DNA of 64,000 nt, from the NCBI RefSeq assembly GCF_000021985.1, contig NC_011901.1, positions 1,488,001 to 1,552,000 on the forward strand. The letters run 5' to 3'. The position numbers and the translations under genes are program-made. This document shows, piece by piece, positions 1 through 8,312 of the stretch. Each line of letters starts with the position of its first letter. Within the stretch, counting starts at the first letter, position 1. The stretch is from Thioalkalivibrio sulfidiphilus HL-EbGr7. Lineage in GTDB: Bacteria; Pseudomonadota; Gammaproteobacteria; Ectothiorhodospirales; Ectothiorhodospiraceae. The notes below the pieces were generated by a model. It was not told the origin of the DNA and did not search any database. It saw nothing but the letters and a program-made list of their open reading frames with translations.

Positions 1-1223
1 CCGTCCTCGTGGAAACCGTAGCCGCACCAGGCACCGCAGAACCACAGGCGGTCCGCGCCCTGGATGCCCGGCACCCGTTTCTGTGCGGCCATGGCGGCGG
101 CATCGAACACCGGATGCTGGTAGGTCATCTCGCGAATGATGGTCTCCTCCCGGGGTTCGGTGAGCGGGTTCAGGCTCACCAGGTAGGGCCCCTCGTTCTC
201 CGGCAGGCGGTGCAGGCGGTTCATCCAGTAGGTCACCGAGACCTGCGGGCCGCCGTCACCGAAATCCCTGGCCAGGTAGTTCCAGGAGGACCACACCGCC
301 CGGCGCTTGGGCATCAGGCGGGCATCGGTGTGCAGCAGGGTACGGTTGGGCTGGTAGCGGAAGGCCCCCAGCACCTGGCGCTCCGCCTCGCTCGGGTTCT
401 CGATCAGGGACAGGGTCTCGTCGGCGTGGCTGGCCATGACCACCTGGTCGAAGCGTTCCACCCGACCATCGGCGCAGCGCACCTGCACCCCGTCGGGGCG
501 GCGACGCACCTGCACCACCGGGGAGCCGGTGTGCACGTCCCCGTTGAAGGTGTCCAGCATGCGGCGCACGTACACGCGGCTGCCGCCGGTGACGGTGCGC
601 CACTGGGGCCGGTCGGTGACGTTGAGCAGGCCGTGATTGCGGAAGAAGTTCAGGAACGAGATGAGCGGGAAGTCCAGCATCTGCCGGGTGGGGCAGGACC
701 AGATGGCCGCGGCCATGGGCAGCAGGTAGTCGTCCCGGAAGCCGGCGCCGTAACCTTCGGTGAACAGGTAGTCGCCCAGGCTCACGTCCGGTACCCAGTG
801 GGTCTCCAGCAGTTCCTTGCCGTGGCGGTTGAAACGCAGGATGTCGCGCACCATGCGCAGGAAGCGCGGCCGCACCAGGTTGCCGCGCTGGGCGAACAGG
901 GTGTTGAGGTTGGTGCCCGCGTACTCCATACGCCCGTCGCCGATCGAGGCGCTGAAGGACATGTCGGTGTCCTGGGAGGCGACGCCCAGGTGGCGGAACA
1001 GGCTGGTGAGTTCCGGGTAGTTGTGCTCGTTGAACACCACGAAGCCGGTGTCCACCGGCACCGGACCCCGGGGGCCGTCTACCATCAGGGTGTTGCTGTG
1101 GCCGCCCACGTAATGATTGCGCTCGAACAGGGTGACCTGGTGGCGCTTGTCCAGCAGCCAGGCGCTGGCCAGGCCGGAAATGCCGCCGCCGATGACTGCG
1201 ATGCGGGAATCTGCGTGGATCAT
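1..1223 (-). CDS. FAD-dependent amine-oxidase-like oxidoreductase (COG2907), 3' end cut by window
   Basis: The reading frame starts at ATG 1223-1221, with GGAG about 10 nt upstream, and stays open to the window edge (407 codons). An N-terminal Rossmann dinucleotide-binding motif (AVIGGGISGLASAW, residues 9-22) is followed by a flavin amine-oxidase body. The last visible residues, WCGAWCGYGFHEDG, match the C-terminal FAD-contact motif typical of COG2907 NAD/FAD-binding proteins, so only a short tail is missing. In other proteobacteria this family sits beside DUF1365 and cyclopropane-fatty-acid-synthase-like genes in light or singlet-oxygen regulons linked to lipid modification; those partners may lie beyond the left edge. 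It is divergent from gpx across a regulator-like operator. The substrate is unknown. Confidence 0.85.
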   Translation of the reverse strand, partial: MIHADSRIAVIGGGISGLASAWLLDKRHQVTLFERNHYVGGHSNTLMVDGPRGPVPVDTGFVVFNEHNYPELTSLFRHLGVASQDTDMSFSASIGDGRMEYAGTNLNTLFAQRGNLVRPRFLRMVRDILRFNRHGKELLETHWVPDVSLGDYLFTEGYGAGFRDDYLLPMAAAIWSCPTRQMLDFPLISFLNFFRNHGLLNVTDRPQWRTVTGGSRVYVRRMLDTFNGDVHTGSPVVQVRRRPDGVQVRCADGRVERFDQVVMASHADETLSLIENPSEAERQVLGAFRYQPNRTLLHTDARLMPKRRAVWSSWNYLARDFGDGGPQVSVTYWMNRLHRLPENEGPYLVSLNPLTEPREETIIREMTYQHPVFDAAAMAAQKRVPGIQGADRLWFCGAWCGYGFHED

Positions 1224-1273
1224 GGGACGCTCCTGGGCGTGGGGTTCTGGCCTTGAATAAAGCCGATGCAATA

Positions 1274-1313
1274 CTTATACACCATCTGTACAATTTTTGT
1301 AAATTGGTGTACA
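1274..1313. promoter_or_regulatory. Candidate LitR/CarH-type operator over a divergent promoter
   Basis: Hexamers of form T-N-N-A-C-A or close to it occur at 1276 (TATACA), 1287 (TGTACA), 1298 (TGTAAA) and 1308 (TGTACA), spaced 11, 11 and 10 bp, in an A/T-rich island within GC-rich DNA. On the minus strand TTTACA (1303-1298) and TATAAG (1279-1274), 18 bp apart, make a plausible -35/-10 for the leftward oxidoreductase gene, so a bound regulator would cover the promoter. CarH-family regulators are known to bind 11-bp-phased direct repeats. Assignment to the MerR protein encoded at 7274-8233 is inference, supported by a similar cluster beside that gene. Confidence 0.65.
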
Positions 1314-1362
1314 ACTATTTTGTGATCGAGACCCGGGGGTCTCTGTTGAAGGAGTCAATGCC

Positions 1363-1906
1363 ATGCGCCGAATGAGCTTCCTTGCGATCCTGACAGTGCT
1401 GCTGGCGGTGCCCGCCGCGCAGGCCGCCTGTCCCGACTACCTGAACGTGAACAAGCGCCCCCTGACCGGGGGTGAAGCCATCAACCTGTGCGAGACCTAT
1501 CGCGGCCAGGTGATGCTGGTGGTCAACACCGCCAGCAAGTGCGGCTTCACCCGCCAGTTCGAGGGCCTGGAGGCCCTGTACGCCCGCTACCAGGACCGTG
1601 GACTGGTGGTCATGGGCTTCCCCTCCAATGACTTCGGTGGCCAGGAGCCGGGTACCGAGGAACAGATCCTGGAGTTCTGCCGCCTGACCTACGGGGTGCA
1701 GTTCCCCATGTTCGAGAAGACCCACGCCGCCCGGGAGCAGGCCGATCCCCTGTACCGGGGACTGGCCCGGGAGGCGGGGGGAGTTCCCGGCCTGGAACTT
1801 CCACAAGTACCTGATCGACCGTGAGGGCCGCGTGGTGGGCAGCTTCCCGAGCCGGGTGACCCCGGAGGATCCTGCCCTGATCCGGGCCATCGAGGCGCTT
1901 CTGTGA
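1363..1906 (+). CDS. Glutathione peroxidase family protein, frameshifted
   Basis: AAGGAG precedes the ATG by 8 nt. A signal peptide (MRRMSFLAILTVLLAVPAAQA) leads into a thiol peroxidase domain with the active-site Cys (NTASKCGFTRQF) and Gln (GFPSNDFGGQE). The frame breaks in a run of six G at 1776-1781: as written, translation stops at 1822-1824 after 153 residues. Removing one G restores EFPAWNFHKYLIDREG and a normal C-terminus ending at 1906. The Trp-Asn half of the catalytic tetrad lies in WNF, beyond the break, so the truncated product should be inactive. The restored stop overlaps the GTG of the next gene by GTGA, which argues that the longer frame is ancestral. It may be a recent mutation or a homopolymer error. 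Confidence 0.85.
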
Positions 1907-2694
1907 GCGCACAGGCCCCCGTACATCCGGCAGACCACAGCCCTGCCGGCTGGCTGGATGAGGCCCTGGCGGGCGCGGAGGTGGTGATCTTCCGCTCCCG
2001 GCTCACGGATGTGCGCCCGCTCAAGAGCTGGCTCTCCCGGCATCCGGAGGTGCGGGTGCGGGAGGTGCTCATGGAGATGGGCAGTGGTGAGCAGCGGGAG
2101 CGCTTCCAGGGACTCAAGACCCGTACGGACTGGGAGACCCTGCCCCAGGTGTTTATCGACGGACAGTTCGTGGGCGGGCAGGTGGAGTTTTTCGGCCATC
2201 CCCTGGTCACCGGCCGGGACGTGACCCCGGCGACCCCCGGGGCCTCCCTGCCACCGGTCGCCCTGGTCAAGGCCCTGGGTTACGCGGGACTCGTGCCCTT
2301 CGGGGTGGGTCTGCTGATGCTGCTGTTCGGGATGCCGCTGCCCCGGGACTCTGCCGGCGCCTGGCTGGCCGCCTACGGCGCGGTGATCGCCACCTTCCTG
2401 GGGGCGGTGCACTGGGGCCAGGCCCTGGCCGGACGTTTCCCGGCGGGGCAGGCGGGCAGGGCCATGGTCTGGGCCGTGGTGCCCTCCATCCTGGCCTGGC
2501 TGACGCTGCTGCTGCCGGTGGACTGGGCCCTGCCCCTGCAGGTGGCCCTGTTCGCCCTGATCCTGGCGGTGGACGGCCGTTTCGGTGCGCAACTGGGCTG
2601 GCCCGGGTATTATCGCCGCTTGAGACTTATCCTGAGTGCGGCAGTCATGATTACGCTGGCCACGGCCTGGCTGATTCTGTTGGCAATTCCTTAA
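1903..2694 (+). CDS. Glutaredoxin-like domain fused to DUF3429 membrane domain
   Basis: The GTG start at 1903 overlaps the restored gpx stop, implying translational coupling. Residues about 20-110 look like a glutaredoxin fold: the cis-Pro region [14 protein letters not shown] is present, but the usual CxxC is replaced by FRSRLTDVR and no cysteine is seen there, so it is probably redox-inactive. Residues about 125-263 form five hydrophobic helices with [13 protein letters not shown], characteristic of DUF3429 inner-membrane proteins. Function is unknown. Position between gpx and folE, behind the putative light operator, suggests a role in the photo-oxidative stress response. Confidence 0.75.
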   Translation: MSAQAPVHPADHSPAGWLDEALAGAEVVIFRSRLTDVRPLKSWLSRHPEVRVREVLMEMGSGEQRERFQGLKTRTDWETLPQVFIDGQFVGGQVEFFGHPLVTGRDVTPATPGASLPPVALVKALGYAGLVPFGVGLLMLLFGMPLPRDSAGAWLAAYGAVIATFLGAVHWGQALAGRFPAGQAGRAMVWAVVPSILAWLTLLLPVDWALPLQVALFALILAVDGRFGAQLGWPGYYRRLRLILSAAVMITLATAWLILLAIP

Positions 2695-2716
2695 ACGCAT
2701 CAGGAGTGAGACGACG

Positions 2717-3346
2717 ATGAAAGCACAAGCGAAGGAATACCTGATGAGCCATCACGACTGCTGCGAGCAGGAAGACGATTTTCCCGGTGCCGATGCCGAA
2801 CAGCGCATGGCCGAGGACTACACCCGCATCATCCGCGGCCTCGGGGAGGACCCCGATCGCAACGGCCTGATCGGCACCCCGCTGCGCGCGGCCCGGGCCA
2901 TGTCCTACCTGACCCGCGGTTATCACCAGAGCCTGGACGAGCTGGTCAACGGCGCCCTGTTCGAGACCGACAACGACGAGATGGTGCTGGTGCGCGACAT
3001 CGAGTTCTACTCCCTGTGCGAGCATCACCTGCTGCCCTTCCTGGGCCGCTGCCACGTGGCCTACCTGCCCAAGGGCAGGGTGATCGGTCTGTCCAAGATC
3101 GCCCGCATCGTGGACATGTTCGCCCGCCGCCTGCAGATCCAGGAGACCCTCACGCGCCAGATCGCCGAGGCCATCGAGTCGGTGACCGATGCCCGGGGCG
3201 TGGCGGTGGTCATGGAGGCCAAGCACATGTGCATGATGATGCGCGGCGTGGAGAAGCAGAACTCCACCATGACCACCTCCATGATGACCGGCACCTTCCG
3301 TAACGATGCCCGCACCCGTGCGGAATTCATGGGCTTGATCAGATAG
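2717..3346 (+). CDS. folE: GTP cyclohydrolase I
   Basis: FolE converts GTP to dihydroneopterin triphosphate, the first step of folate and pterin synthesis. The 209-residue protein has the zinc ligands in [10 protein letters not shown] and HMCMMMRG and the conserved C-terminal [15 protein letters not shown] lies 10 nt before ATG 2717; a second in-frame ATG at 2744 is possible, since the first residues are not conserved. folE is often found with photolyase genes, where it can supply the methenyltetrahydrofolate antenna, and folE is light-induced in P. putida. Here it is the last gene of the rightward gpx-DUF3429-folE group, followed by a long inverted repeat. Confidence 0.95.
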   Translation: MKAQAKEYLMSHHDCCEQEDDFPGADAEQRMAEDYTRIIRGLGEDPDRNGLIGTPLRAARAMSYLTRGYHQSLDELVNGALFETDNDEMVLVRDIEFYSLCEHHLLPFLGRCHVAYLPKGRVIGLSKIARIVDMFARRLQIQETLTRQIAEAIESVTDARGVAVVMEAKHMCMMMRGVEKQNSTMTTSMMTGTFRNDARTRAEFMGLIR

Positions 3347-3362
3347 ACAAGGCGAAAGGCGT

Positions 3363-3525
3363 TTTAGCCACAGAGGGCACAGAGGTCACAGAGAGAAAAC
3401 CCTTGTAGGAGGGGCGACCTCGCCCCGAACATCGATGCCAGGCCGACCACCGCTGTTCGGCCCGAAGTCGGGCCTCCTACCGCAATGATTTTTTCTCTGT
3501 GACCTCTGTGCCCTCTGTGGCTAAA
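3363..3525. repeat. Long intergenic inverted repeat with nested REP doublet
   Basis: Outer arms of about 35 bp at 3363-3399 and 3491-3525 are reverse complements except for one extra GA, and each arm is itself built of imperfect CACAGAG units. They enclose the GTAGGAG-type REP doublet at 3405-3480. The element separates convergent folE and phrB, so the RNA hairpin could end or protect both transcripts. Confidence 0.85.
3405..3480. repeat. REP doublet, GTAGGAG family (copy 1)
   Basis: GTAGGAGG at 3405 starts a hairpin built on GGGGCGACCTCGCCCC. The opposite end (CCTCCTAC, 3473-3480) starts an inverted partner hairpin CCCGAAGTCGGG. The same two half-elements recur in opposite order at 15852-15924. 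A GTAG head followed by a hairpin is the hallmark of REP sequences mobilised by RAYT transposases; no such transposase is in this window. Confidence 0.8.
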
Positions 3526-3527
3526 CA

Positions 3528-4979
3528 TCATCCTTCATCCTTCGTTCCTTTAATCACCTCCCACATCTCCAGCGCCTGCCGGCGGCTTTCCGCGAGATCC
3601 ACGATGGGCCGTGGATAGTTGCCGCCCAGGCGCACACCCGCCGCCTTGAGGATCGCCTCGGGCGCCTCCCAGGGCCTGTGGATGTATTTCGCCGGCAGCT
3701 TCGCCAGTTCCGGCACCCACTGGCGCAGGTAGTCGCCGTTGGGGTCGAAGCGCTCGCCCTGGAGCACGGGATTGAACACCCGGAAGTAGGGGGCGGCGTC
3801 GGCGCCGCAGCCGGCGGTCCACTGCCAGCCCAGGGTGTTGCCGGCCAGGTCCGCGTCCACCAGGGTGTCCCAGAACCAGCGGGCCCCGGTGAGCCAGTGG
3901 GCGCCCAGGTTCTTGGTGAGCAGGGAGGCGACGATCATGCGCACCCGGTTGTGCATCCAGCCGGTGGCCCACAGGGCGCGCATGGCGGCGTCCACCAGGG
4001 GGATGCCGGTGCGGCCCCGCTGCCAGGCCCGCAGCGTCTCTTCATCCAGTTCGCGCCAGGGCAGCTTGCGAAAGCGCGGGTCCAGGGGCTCGTCGCTGGT
4101 CCGGGGGAAATGGTAGAGCAGGTGATGGGCGAACTCCCGCCAGCCGATCTCGCGCAGGAAGCTGTCGATGCCCTGGTGGGCCGCCTTGCCGCCATGCCGG
4201 TCCTTGGCTACCTGGCAGGCGGCGGCCGCCTGGCGGGGGCCGATCTCACCGAAGTGCAGGTAGGGGGAGAGACGTGAACTGCCGTCCCGGTCGGGGCGGT
4301 TGCGCATCTCGTCGTAGTCCGCCACCGCCTCGTCCATGAACTCCGCAAGGCGTGCCAGGGCGCCGGCCTCGCCGGGCTGCCACAGTTCGGTAAAGCCCGC
4401 GGCCCAGTCGATGTCGGGCAGCAGGCCCAGGGATTTCAGCGTCTCGCCCGGCGGCAGCTGTGCAGGACCCTGGATGCGTTCGGGCGCAGGCGTCACGTCC
4501 ACCGGCACGCCCAGACCCAGGCAGGCCTTCCAGAAGGGGGTGAACACCTTGTAGGGGGTGCCGTCCTGCTTGGCCACGGTCCAGGGCTCGAACAGCAGGG
4601 CGGCATTGAAACTCTGCGTCCGGATGCCCTGATCCCGCAGTTGCTGCTTGATGCCGGTGTCCCGGGCAATCAGCGCCGGTTCGTAGAGCCGGTTCCAGAG
4701 CACCTGTTGGGCCCCGGTCTCCCGGATCAGGGCCTGCAGGGTCTCAAGACTCGCACCCTGGCGGATGACGAGATCCACCCCCCGGGCGCGCAGGTCCTCG
4801 CCCAGGGCGGCGAGGCTGTGGTGCAGCCACCAGAGGCTCGCGCCGCCGGGTGCCCAGTCGCCTTCCTCCTCCGGGGCATGGATGTAGACGGGGATCACCT
4901 CGCCGTCTTCCAGCGCCCGGGCCAGCGCCGGGTTGTCGGTCAGGCGCAGGTCGCGCCGGAACCAGAGCAGGGTCTTCAT
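3528..4979 (-). CDS. phrB: Class I CPD deoxyribodipyrimidine photolyase
   Basis: The enzyme repairs cyclobutane pyrimidine dimers using FADH- and blue light. The N-terminal antenna domain starts KTLLWFRRDLRLTDNPAL. The C-terminal FAD domain has SRLSPYLHFGEI, TGWMHNRVRM and DADLAGNTLGWQWTAGCGAD, all standard for class I CPD photolyases, and the 483-residue length is typical. The chosen ATG (4979) overlaps the upstream SDR stop as TGATG; a GTG one codon earlier is possible. It is the last gene of the leftward merR-cryB-SDR-phrB operon, whose genes all overlap, so light-dependent control through the merR promoter is likely. Confidence 0.97.
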   Translation of the reverse strand: MKTLLWFRRDLRLTDNPALARALEDGEVIPVYIHAPEEEGDWAPGGASLWWLHHSLAALGEDLRARGVDLVIRQGASLETLQALIRETGAQQVLWNRLYEPALIARDTGIKQQLRDQGIRTQSFNAALLFEPWTVAKQDGTPYKVFTPFWKACLGLGVPVDVTPAPERIQGPAQLPPGETLKSLGLLPDIDWAAGFTELWQPGEAGALARLAEFMDEAVADYDEMRNRPDRDGSSRLSPYLHFGEIGPRQAAAACQVAKDRHGGKAAHQGIDSFLREIGWREFAHHLLYHFPRTSDEPLDPRFRKLPWRELDEETLRAWQRGRTGIPLVDAAMRALWATGWMHNRVRMIVASLLTKNLGAHWLTGARWFWDTLVDADLAGNTLGWQWTAGCGADAAPYFRVFNPVLQGERFDPNGDYLRQWVPELAKLPAKYIHRPWEAPEAILKAAGVRLGGNYPRPIVDLAESRRQALEMWEVIKGTKDEG

Positions 4980-5725
4980 CACCGGGCCCTCACCATGGGG
5001 CGCACGGCGGTGAAGCCGCCGTCCACGGGCAGCACCTGTCCGGTGATCCAGTCGGCCTCCTCGGAGACCAGCCAGCAGGCGGCCCGGGCCAGGTCCTCGG
5101 CGGCGCCGTAGCGGCCCAGGGGATACTGGGCGCGAATCTGCTCCTCCGCCGTCTGGGCCGAGAACAGGCGTTCCGTGGCCGGCGTGCGGGTCAGGCCCGG
5201 GGCGATGGCGTTGATGCGGATGCCCTGGGGGGAATAGGTGGCGGCCGCCGAGCGTACCAGGGCCTCGATGCCACCCTTGGCCATGGCGATGGCCTCGTGG
5301 TTGGAGACACCCACCCGGGCCACCACGGAGCTGACCAGGACCACCTTGCCGGGCCGTTTCGCCTTCAGCGCCGCCTGCACATAGGCGCGCAGGGTGAAGA
5401 AGGCGCTGTCCAGGTTGGCGGCCAGTGTCTGGCGATAGGTGTCCTCGTCGGTGCGGTGCAGGGGCGCGAGCAGGGTGCTGCCCACGGCGTGGATCAGGGC
5501 ATCGGGCGGTGCGCCGAAGGCCTCCATGCAGGCGGCGAGCGCCTGCTCCGCGCCCGCGCCGGTGGAGACGTCGGCCTGGATAGGCAGGAACTGCTCGGAT
5601 GTGCCGGACAGGCGCGCGGCATCCCGGCTCACGCCGGCCACCCGCCAGCCCCGGGACTGCAGCATGGTGGTGGCGGCCTGGCCGAGTCCGCCGGCGGCGC
5701 CGGTGATCAGTGCGGTGCGGGTCAT
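4979..5725 (-). CDS. Short-chain dehydrogenase/reductase
   Basis: A 248-residue classical SDR: TGAAGGLG cofactor motif near the N-terminus, the NxxG-like HAVGS segment, catalytic Ser in VSSVVARVG, an MAKGG region where family members usually have YxxxK (the Tyr position reads Ile-Ala-Met here), INAIAPGLTRT, and the C-terminal ITGQVLPVDGG. The start at 5725 was chosen because its ATG overlaps the upstream cryB stop (ATGA) and immediately precedes the Rossmann fold. An SDR is a common member of photolyase/MerR clusters but its substrate is unknown. The apparent loss of the catalytic Tyr should be noted. Confidence 0.85.
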   Translation of the reverse strand: MTRTALITGAAGGLGQAATTMLQSRGWRVAGVSRDAARLSGTSEQFLPIQADVSTGAGAEQALAACMEAFGAPPDALIHAVGSTLLAPLHRTDEDTYRQTLAANLDSAFFTLRAYVQAALKAKRPGKVVLVSSVVARVGVSNHEAIAMAKGGIEALVRSAAATYSPQGIRINAIAPGLTRTPATERLFSAQTAEEQIRAQYPLGRYGAAEDLARAACWLVSEEADWITGQVLPVDGGFTAVRPMVRAR

Positions 5726-7296
5726 GTTCGGTCTCCGGTGAGGGTTGTGCGGATGTCCTGAGCCTTCCTGCGGATGGCCGCCAGGCGCTCGGGGGAAATA
5801 CGTTCCAGGTTGCGCCATTGCAGGGTCGTGCGCGGGTGCCTGGAGAATCTTGCCCGGTGCCGGTCCAGGAAGTCCCAGTACAGGGTGGTGAATGGGCAGG
5901 CCTGCTCGCCCACGGCCTGGTCCGGCCGGTAGCGGCAGTGCTCGCAGTAGTTGCTCATGCGTTTGATGTACTGGCCCGAGGCCACGTAGGGCTTGGAGGC
6001 CATGCGCCCGCCGTCGGCGTACTGGGACATGCCCAGGGTGTTGGGCAGCTCCACCCACTCCACCGCGTCCACGTACACCGCCAGGTACCATTCATGGAGC
6101 GCAGGGGGTCTGACGCCCAGCAGCTGGGCGAACAGGCCGGTGACCATGAGCCGCTGGATGTGGTGGGCATAGCCGAGTTCCAGCGTCTGCCCCAGGGTCT
6201 CGGCCAGGCAGCGCATGTCCGTCTCCCCAGTCCAGTAGAAGCCGGGCAGCGCCTCCCCGGCCTCCAGTGCGTTCCATTCAAGCCACTCGGGCATGTGCTG
6301 CCAGTACAGGCCGCGCACGTACTCACGCCAGCCCAGCACCTGGCGGATGAAACCCTCCACCGAGGCCAGGGGCGCGCGGCCTTCCCGCCAGGCGGCCTCG
6401 GCGGCCTCGATCACCTCACGGGGGGAGATGAGCTTGAGGTTCAGGGCCGCACTGATGCGCGCGTGGTAGAGCCAGGGCTCGCCGGTCCACAGGGCATCCT
6501 GATAGGGGCCGAAGGCGGGCAGGCGGTGGTCGATGAAGTCCTCGAGCGCCGCCCGGGCCTGTTCCGGGGAGACCGGCCAGTCGAAGGAAGCCAGGGAGCC
6601 CGGGTGGTCTGGGAAATGGCGTTCCACGTCCGCCATGGCTTCCCGGGTCAGGGCATCGGGTTCGAAGCCCAGGGGGGCCCGCAGCATCCCGGGGCCTGCC
6701 CTGGGCAGGGGCTTGCGGTTTTCGGTGTCGAAGTTCCAGCGTCCGCCGGCGGGCTCGCCGTCTTCCATGAGCACACCCATCTGTTCGCGCACGTGGCGGT
6801 AGAAGTGCTCCAGCCGGGTCTGTTTGCGCCGCCCGGCCCAGTGCCTGAACGACTCCAGTGAGACGAGAAAATGTGCGTCCTCCCGGATCTCCAGGGGCAC
6901 GCCGGCCGAATCGCAGACGCGGGTGAGGGACTGGAGCACCCGATGGTCGCCGGGCCGGGTGAGAATCACCCTCTCGGGGCGCAGTCGCGCCAGGTCCGTG
7001 GCCAGGGCCTCGGCGAGCGAGCCATGGGGATGGTGGCCGAGGCGGTGATACACCAGGGGACGGCCGGCCTGTAGGCAGGCGTCCCGGAAGTGGCGCATGG
7101 CGGCCAGGAACAGGGTGGAGCGGGCCTTGTGGGACCAGACGTGGGTGGATTCGCCGGTCACCTCCGCCATCCACAGGCAGTCCCGGGCGGGATCCAGCGC
7201 GACGAGCGGACGCGCACGAGGGTCCAGCTGGTCACCCAGCACGACGATCAGGTGTCTGACTGGCGGGCCAAGCTCAGACCTGGAGGAGGCTTCCAT
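5722..7296 (-). CDS. cryB: Iron-sulfur bacterial cryptochrome/photolyase (FeS-BCP)
   Basis: The 524-residue protein begins with an antenna-like domain (HLIVVLGDQLDP) and carries a C-terminal FAD-binding region. The segments YCEHC and QACPF, plus an upstream Cys in DMRCLAETL, supply the four cysteines that bind a [4Fe-4S] cluster in Agrobacterium PhrB and Rhodobacter CryB, and NTLGMSQYADGG matches the family. It could be a (6-4) photolyase or a light sensor; the sequence alone does not decide. ATG 7296 was chosen because the frame upstream is the shadow of the merR gene. It overlaps merR by 23 bp and the SDR by 4 bp, so the genes are translationally linked. Confidence 0.93.
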   Translation of the reverse strand: MEASSRSELGPPVRHLIVVLGDQLDPRARPLVALDPARDCLWMAEVTGESTHVWSHKARSTLFLAAMRHFRDACLQAGRPLVYHRLGHHPHGSLAEALATDLARLRPERVILTRPGDHRVLQSLTRVCDSAGVPLEIREDAHFLVSLESFRHWAGRRKQTRLEHFYRHVREQMGVLMEDGEPAGGRWNFDTENRKPLPRAGPGMLRAPLGFEPDALTREAMADVERHFPDHPGSLASFDWPVSPEQARAALEDFIDHRLPAFGPYQDALWTGEPWLYHARISAALNLKLISPREVIEAAEAAWREGRAPLASVEGFIRQVLGWREYVRGLYWQHMPEWLEWNALEAGEALPGFYWTGETDMRCLAETLGQTLELGYAHHIQRLMVTGLFAQLLGVRPPALHEWYLAVYVDAVEWVELPNTLGMSQYADGGRMASKPYVASGQYIKRMSNYCEHCRYRPDQAVGEQACPFTTLYWDFLDRHRARFSRHPRTTLQWRNLERISPERLAAIRRKAQDIRTTLTGDRT

Positions 7297-8233
7297 GAAG
7301 CCGTCTCGCGGCCTTGTCCGGGTCGGTGCCCAGGGACTGGGCGCCGATGAGTTCCAGGGCGGGCGGCAGCGGCTCGAAGCCGGGACCCATGGCGAACACC
7401 GGCAGGCGCTCGCCACCCGCCTCGGCGCCGGGCCAGTGGGCCAGCCGGGCGCTGTGCTGCAGGGGGCTGTCGCTGTAGAGCACGATGGCGCTGGCGTCGG
7501 CGCGCCGGGCCAGGGTTTCGAGCCCGGCCACCGGGGCCCCGGTGGTGAGCAGGTGCGCGTGAATGCCCCGTTGTGCCGCGGCCAGGGCGAACAGCAGCAG
7601 GCCCAGGTCCCCCGGGGATTCGTGCATCGGCACGGCGAGCACGTGCATGGCGTCGGCGCAGCACTGCTGCTGGCGCAGGCGGGTGTCCAGGGTCTGGCGC
7701 AGCCAGCGGTTGAAGAAGGCCAGTTCGGCACCGGCCACCACGTCGGTCACGGGGCGTTCCTGGAGCATGCGCTGCAGGGGCAGGGCGAGCTGCTGGATGA
7801 CCGTGTCCAGGGAAAACAGCGACAGGGCGTCTTCCCAGGTGGCGCTCATGGCGGGGACATCCAGGCTGCCGATGGCCTCGCGCAGGCGCATGCGGTAGTC
7901 GTTCCAGCCGCGGCTGTCGCGTCCCGGCGGCGGGGTCTGGGGCGCAGCCGTGCTCTCGGCGGGCGGCGTCTCGGTGCTCTCCAGCAGCTGTCCCACCTGG
8001 CCGATGGACACGCCCTGGTCCAGCAGGCGCAACACCCGGTTGATGAGTTCGATGTCCTCGCCGCTGTAGAGGCGGTGGCCCTTAGGTGTGCGCTTGGGCC
8101 GGATCAGGCCATAGCGGCGCTCCCAGGCGCGCAGGGTCACGGGATGAATGCCCGTCAGTGCACACACCGTGCGGATGGGGAACAGCCCTTCCTCGGTCGG
8201 CAGGTCTTCAATGGAGTCCGTGGTGATCGCCAT
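7274..8233 (-). CDS. LitR/CarH-like MerR-family transcriptional regulator
   Basis: Residues 15-85 are a MerR winged helix (IRTVCALTGIHPVTLRAWER, then YGLIRPKRTPKGHRLYSGED). A Pro-rich linker leads to a C-terminal half patterned like the four-helix and Rossmann B12-binding domains of CarH. The key cobalamin residues look altered: the helix Glu-His motif reads AELAFF, and the base-off DxHxxG region reads HESPGDLG. It may therefore not bind adenosylcobalamin. Class II LitR proteins of Pseudomonas (PplR) work with LOV proteins instead, and one is encoded at 39294-39740. The gene starts the leftward photolyase operon, with an operator-like cluster 10 nt upstream, so autoregulation is likely. Confidence 0.88.
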   Translation of the reverse strand: MAITTDSIEDLPTEEGLFPIRTVCALTGIHPVTLRAWERRYGLIRPKRTPKGHRLYSGEDIELINRVLRLLDQGVSIGQVGQLLESTETPPAESTAAPQTPPPGRDSRGWNDYRMRLREAIGSLDVPAMSATWEDALSLFSLDTVIQQLALPLQRMLQERPVTDVVAGAELAFFNRWLRQTLDTRLRQQQCCADAMHVLAVPMHESPGDLGLLLFALAAAQRGIHAHLLTTGAPVAGLETLARRADASAIVLYSDSPLQHSARLAHWPGAEAGGERLPVFAMGPGFEPLPPALELIGAQSLGTDPDKAARRLHGSLLQV

Positions 8234-8242
8234 GGAAATAAT

Positions 8243-8282
8243 TGTACAACAATTGTATAAAGGATCCAGTGTTTCGCGTACA
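8243..8282. promoter_or_regulatory. Second candidate LitR/CarH-type operator, divergent merR/SDR promoter
   Basis: TGTACA (8243-8248) and TGTATA (8254-8259) are 11 bp apart, with CGTACA 23 bp further on (8277-8282). Read on the minus strand, TATACA-N5-TGTACA repeats the order and spacing at 1276-1292. TTGTAC and TATACA, 18 bp apart on the minus strand, could be the merR -35/-10. On the plus strand TATAAA at 8256 may serve the SDR gene. The same element at both divergent promoters suggests one regulator for all four transcription units. Confidence 0.65.
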
Positions 8283-8312
8283 AATATTTTACAGGTAATC
8301 CGGAGGGTTTCC

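Noticed and set aside
9-1256. Plus-strand open frame over the first gene
   Set aside because: The minus strand encodes a clear FAD oxidoreductase with Rossmann and C-terminal family motifs; the plus frame is low-complexity.
7297-7731. N-terminal extension of the cryB frame
   Set aside because: Overlaps merR almost entirely in another frame and carries no homology; cryptochrome homology starts just after ATG 7296.
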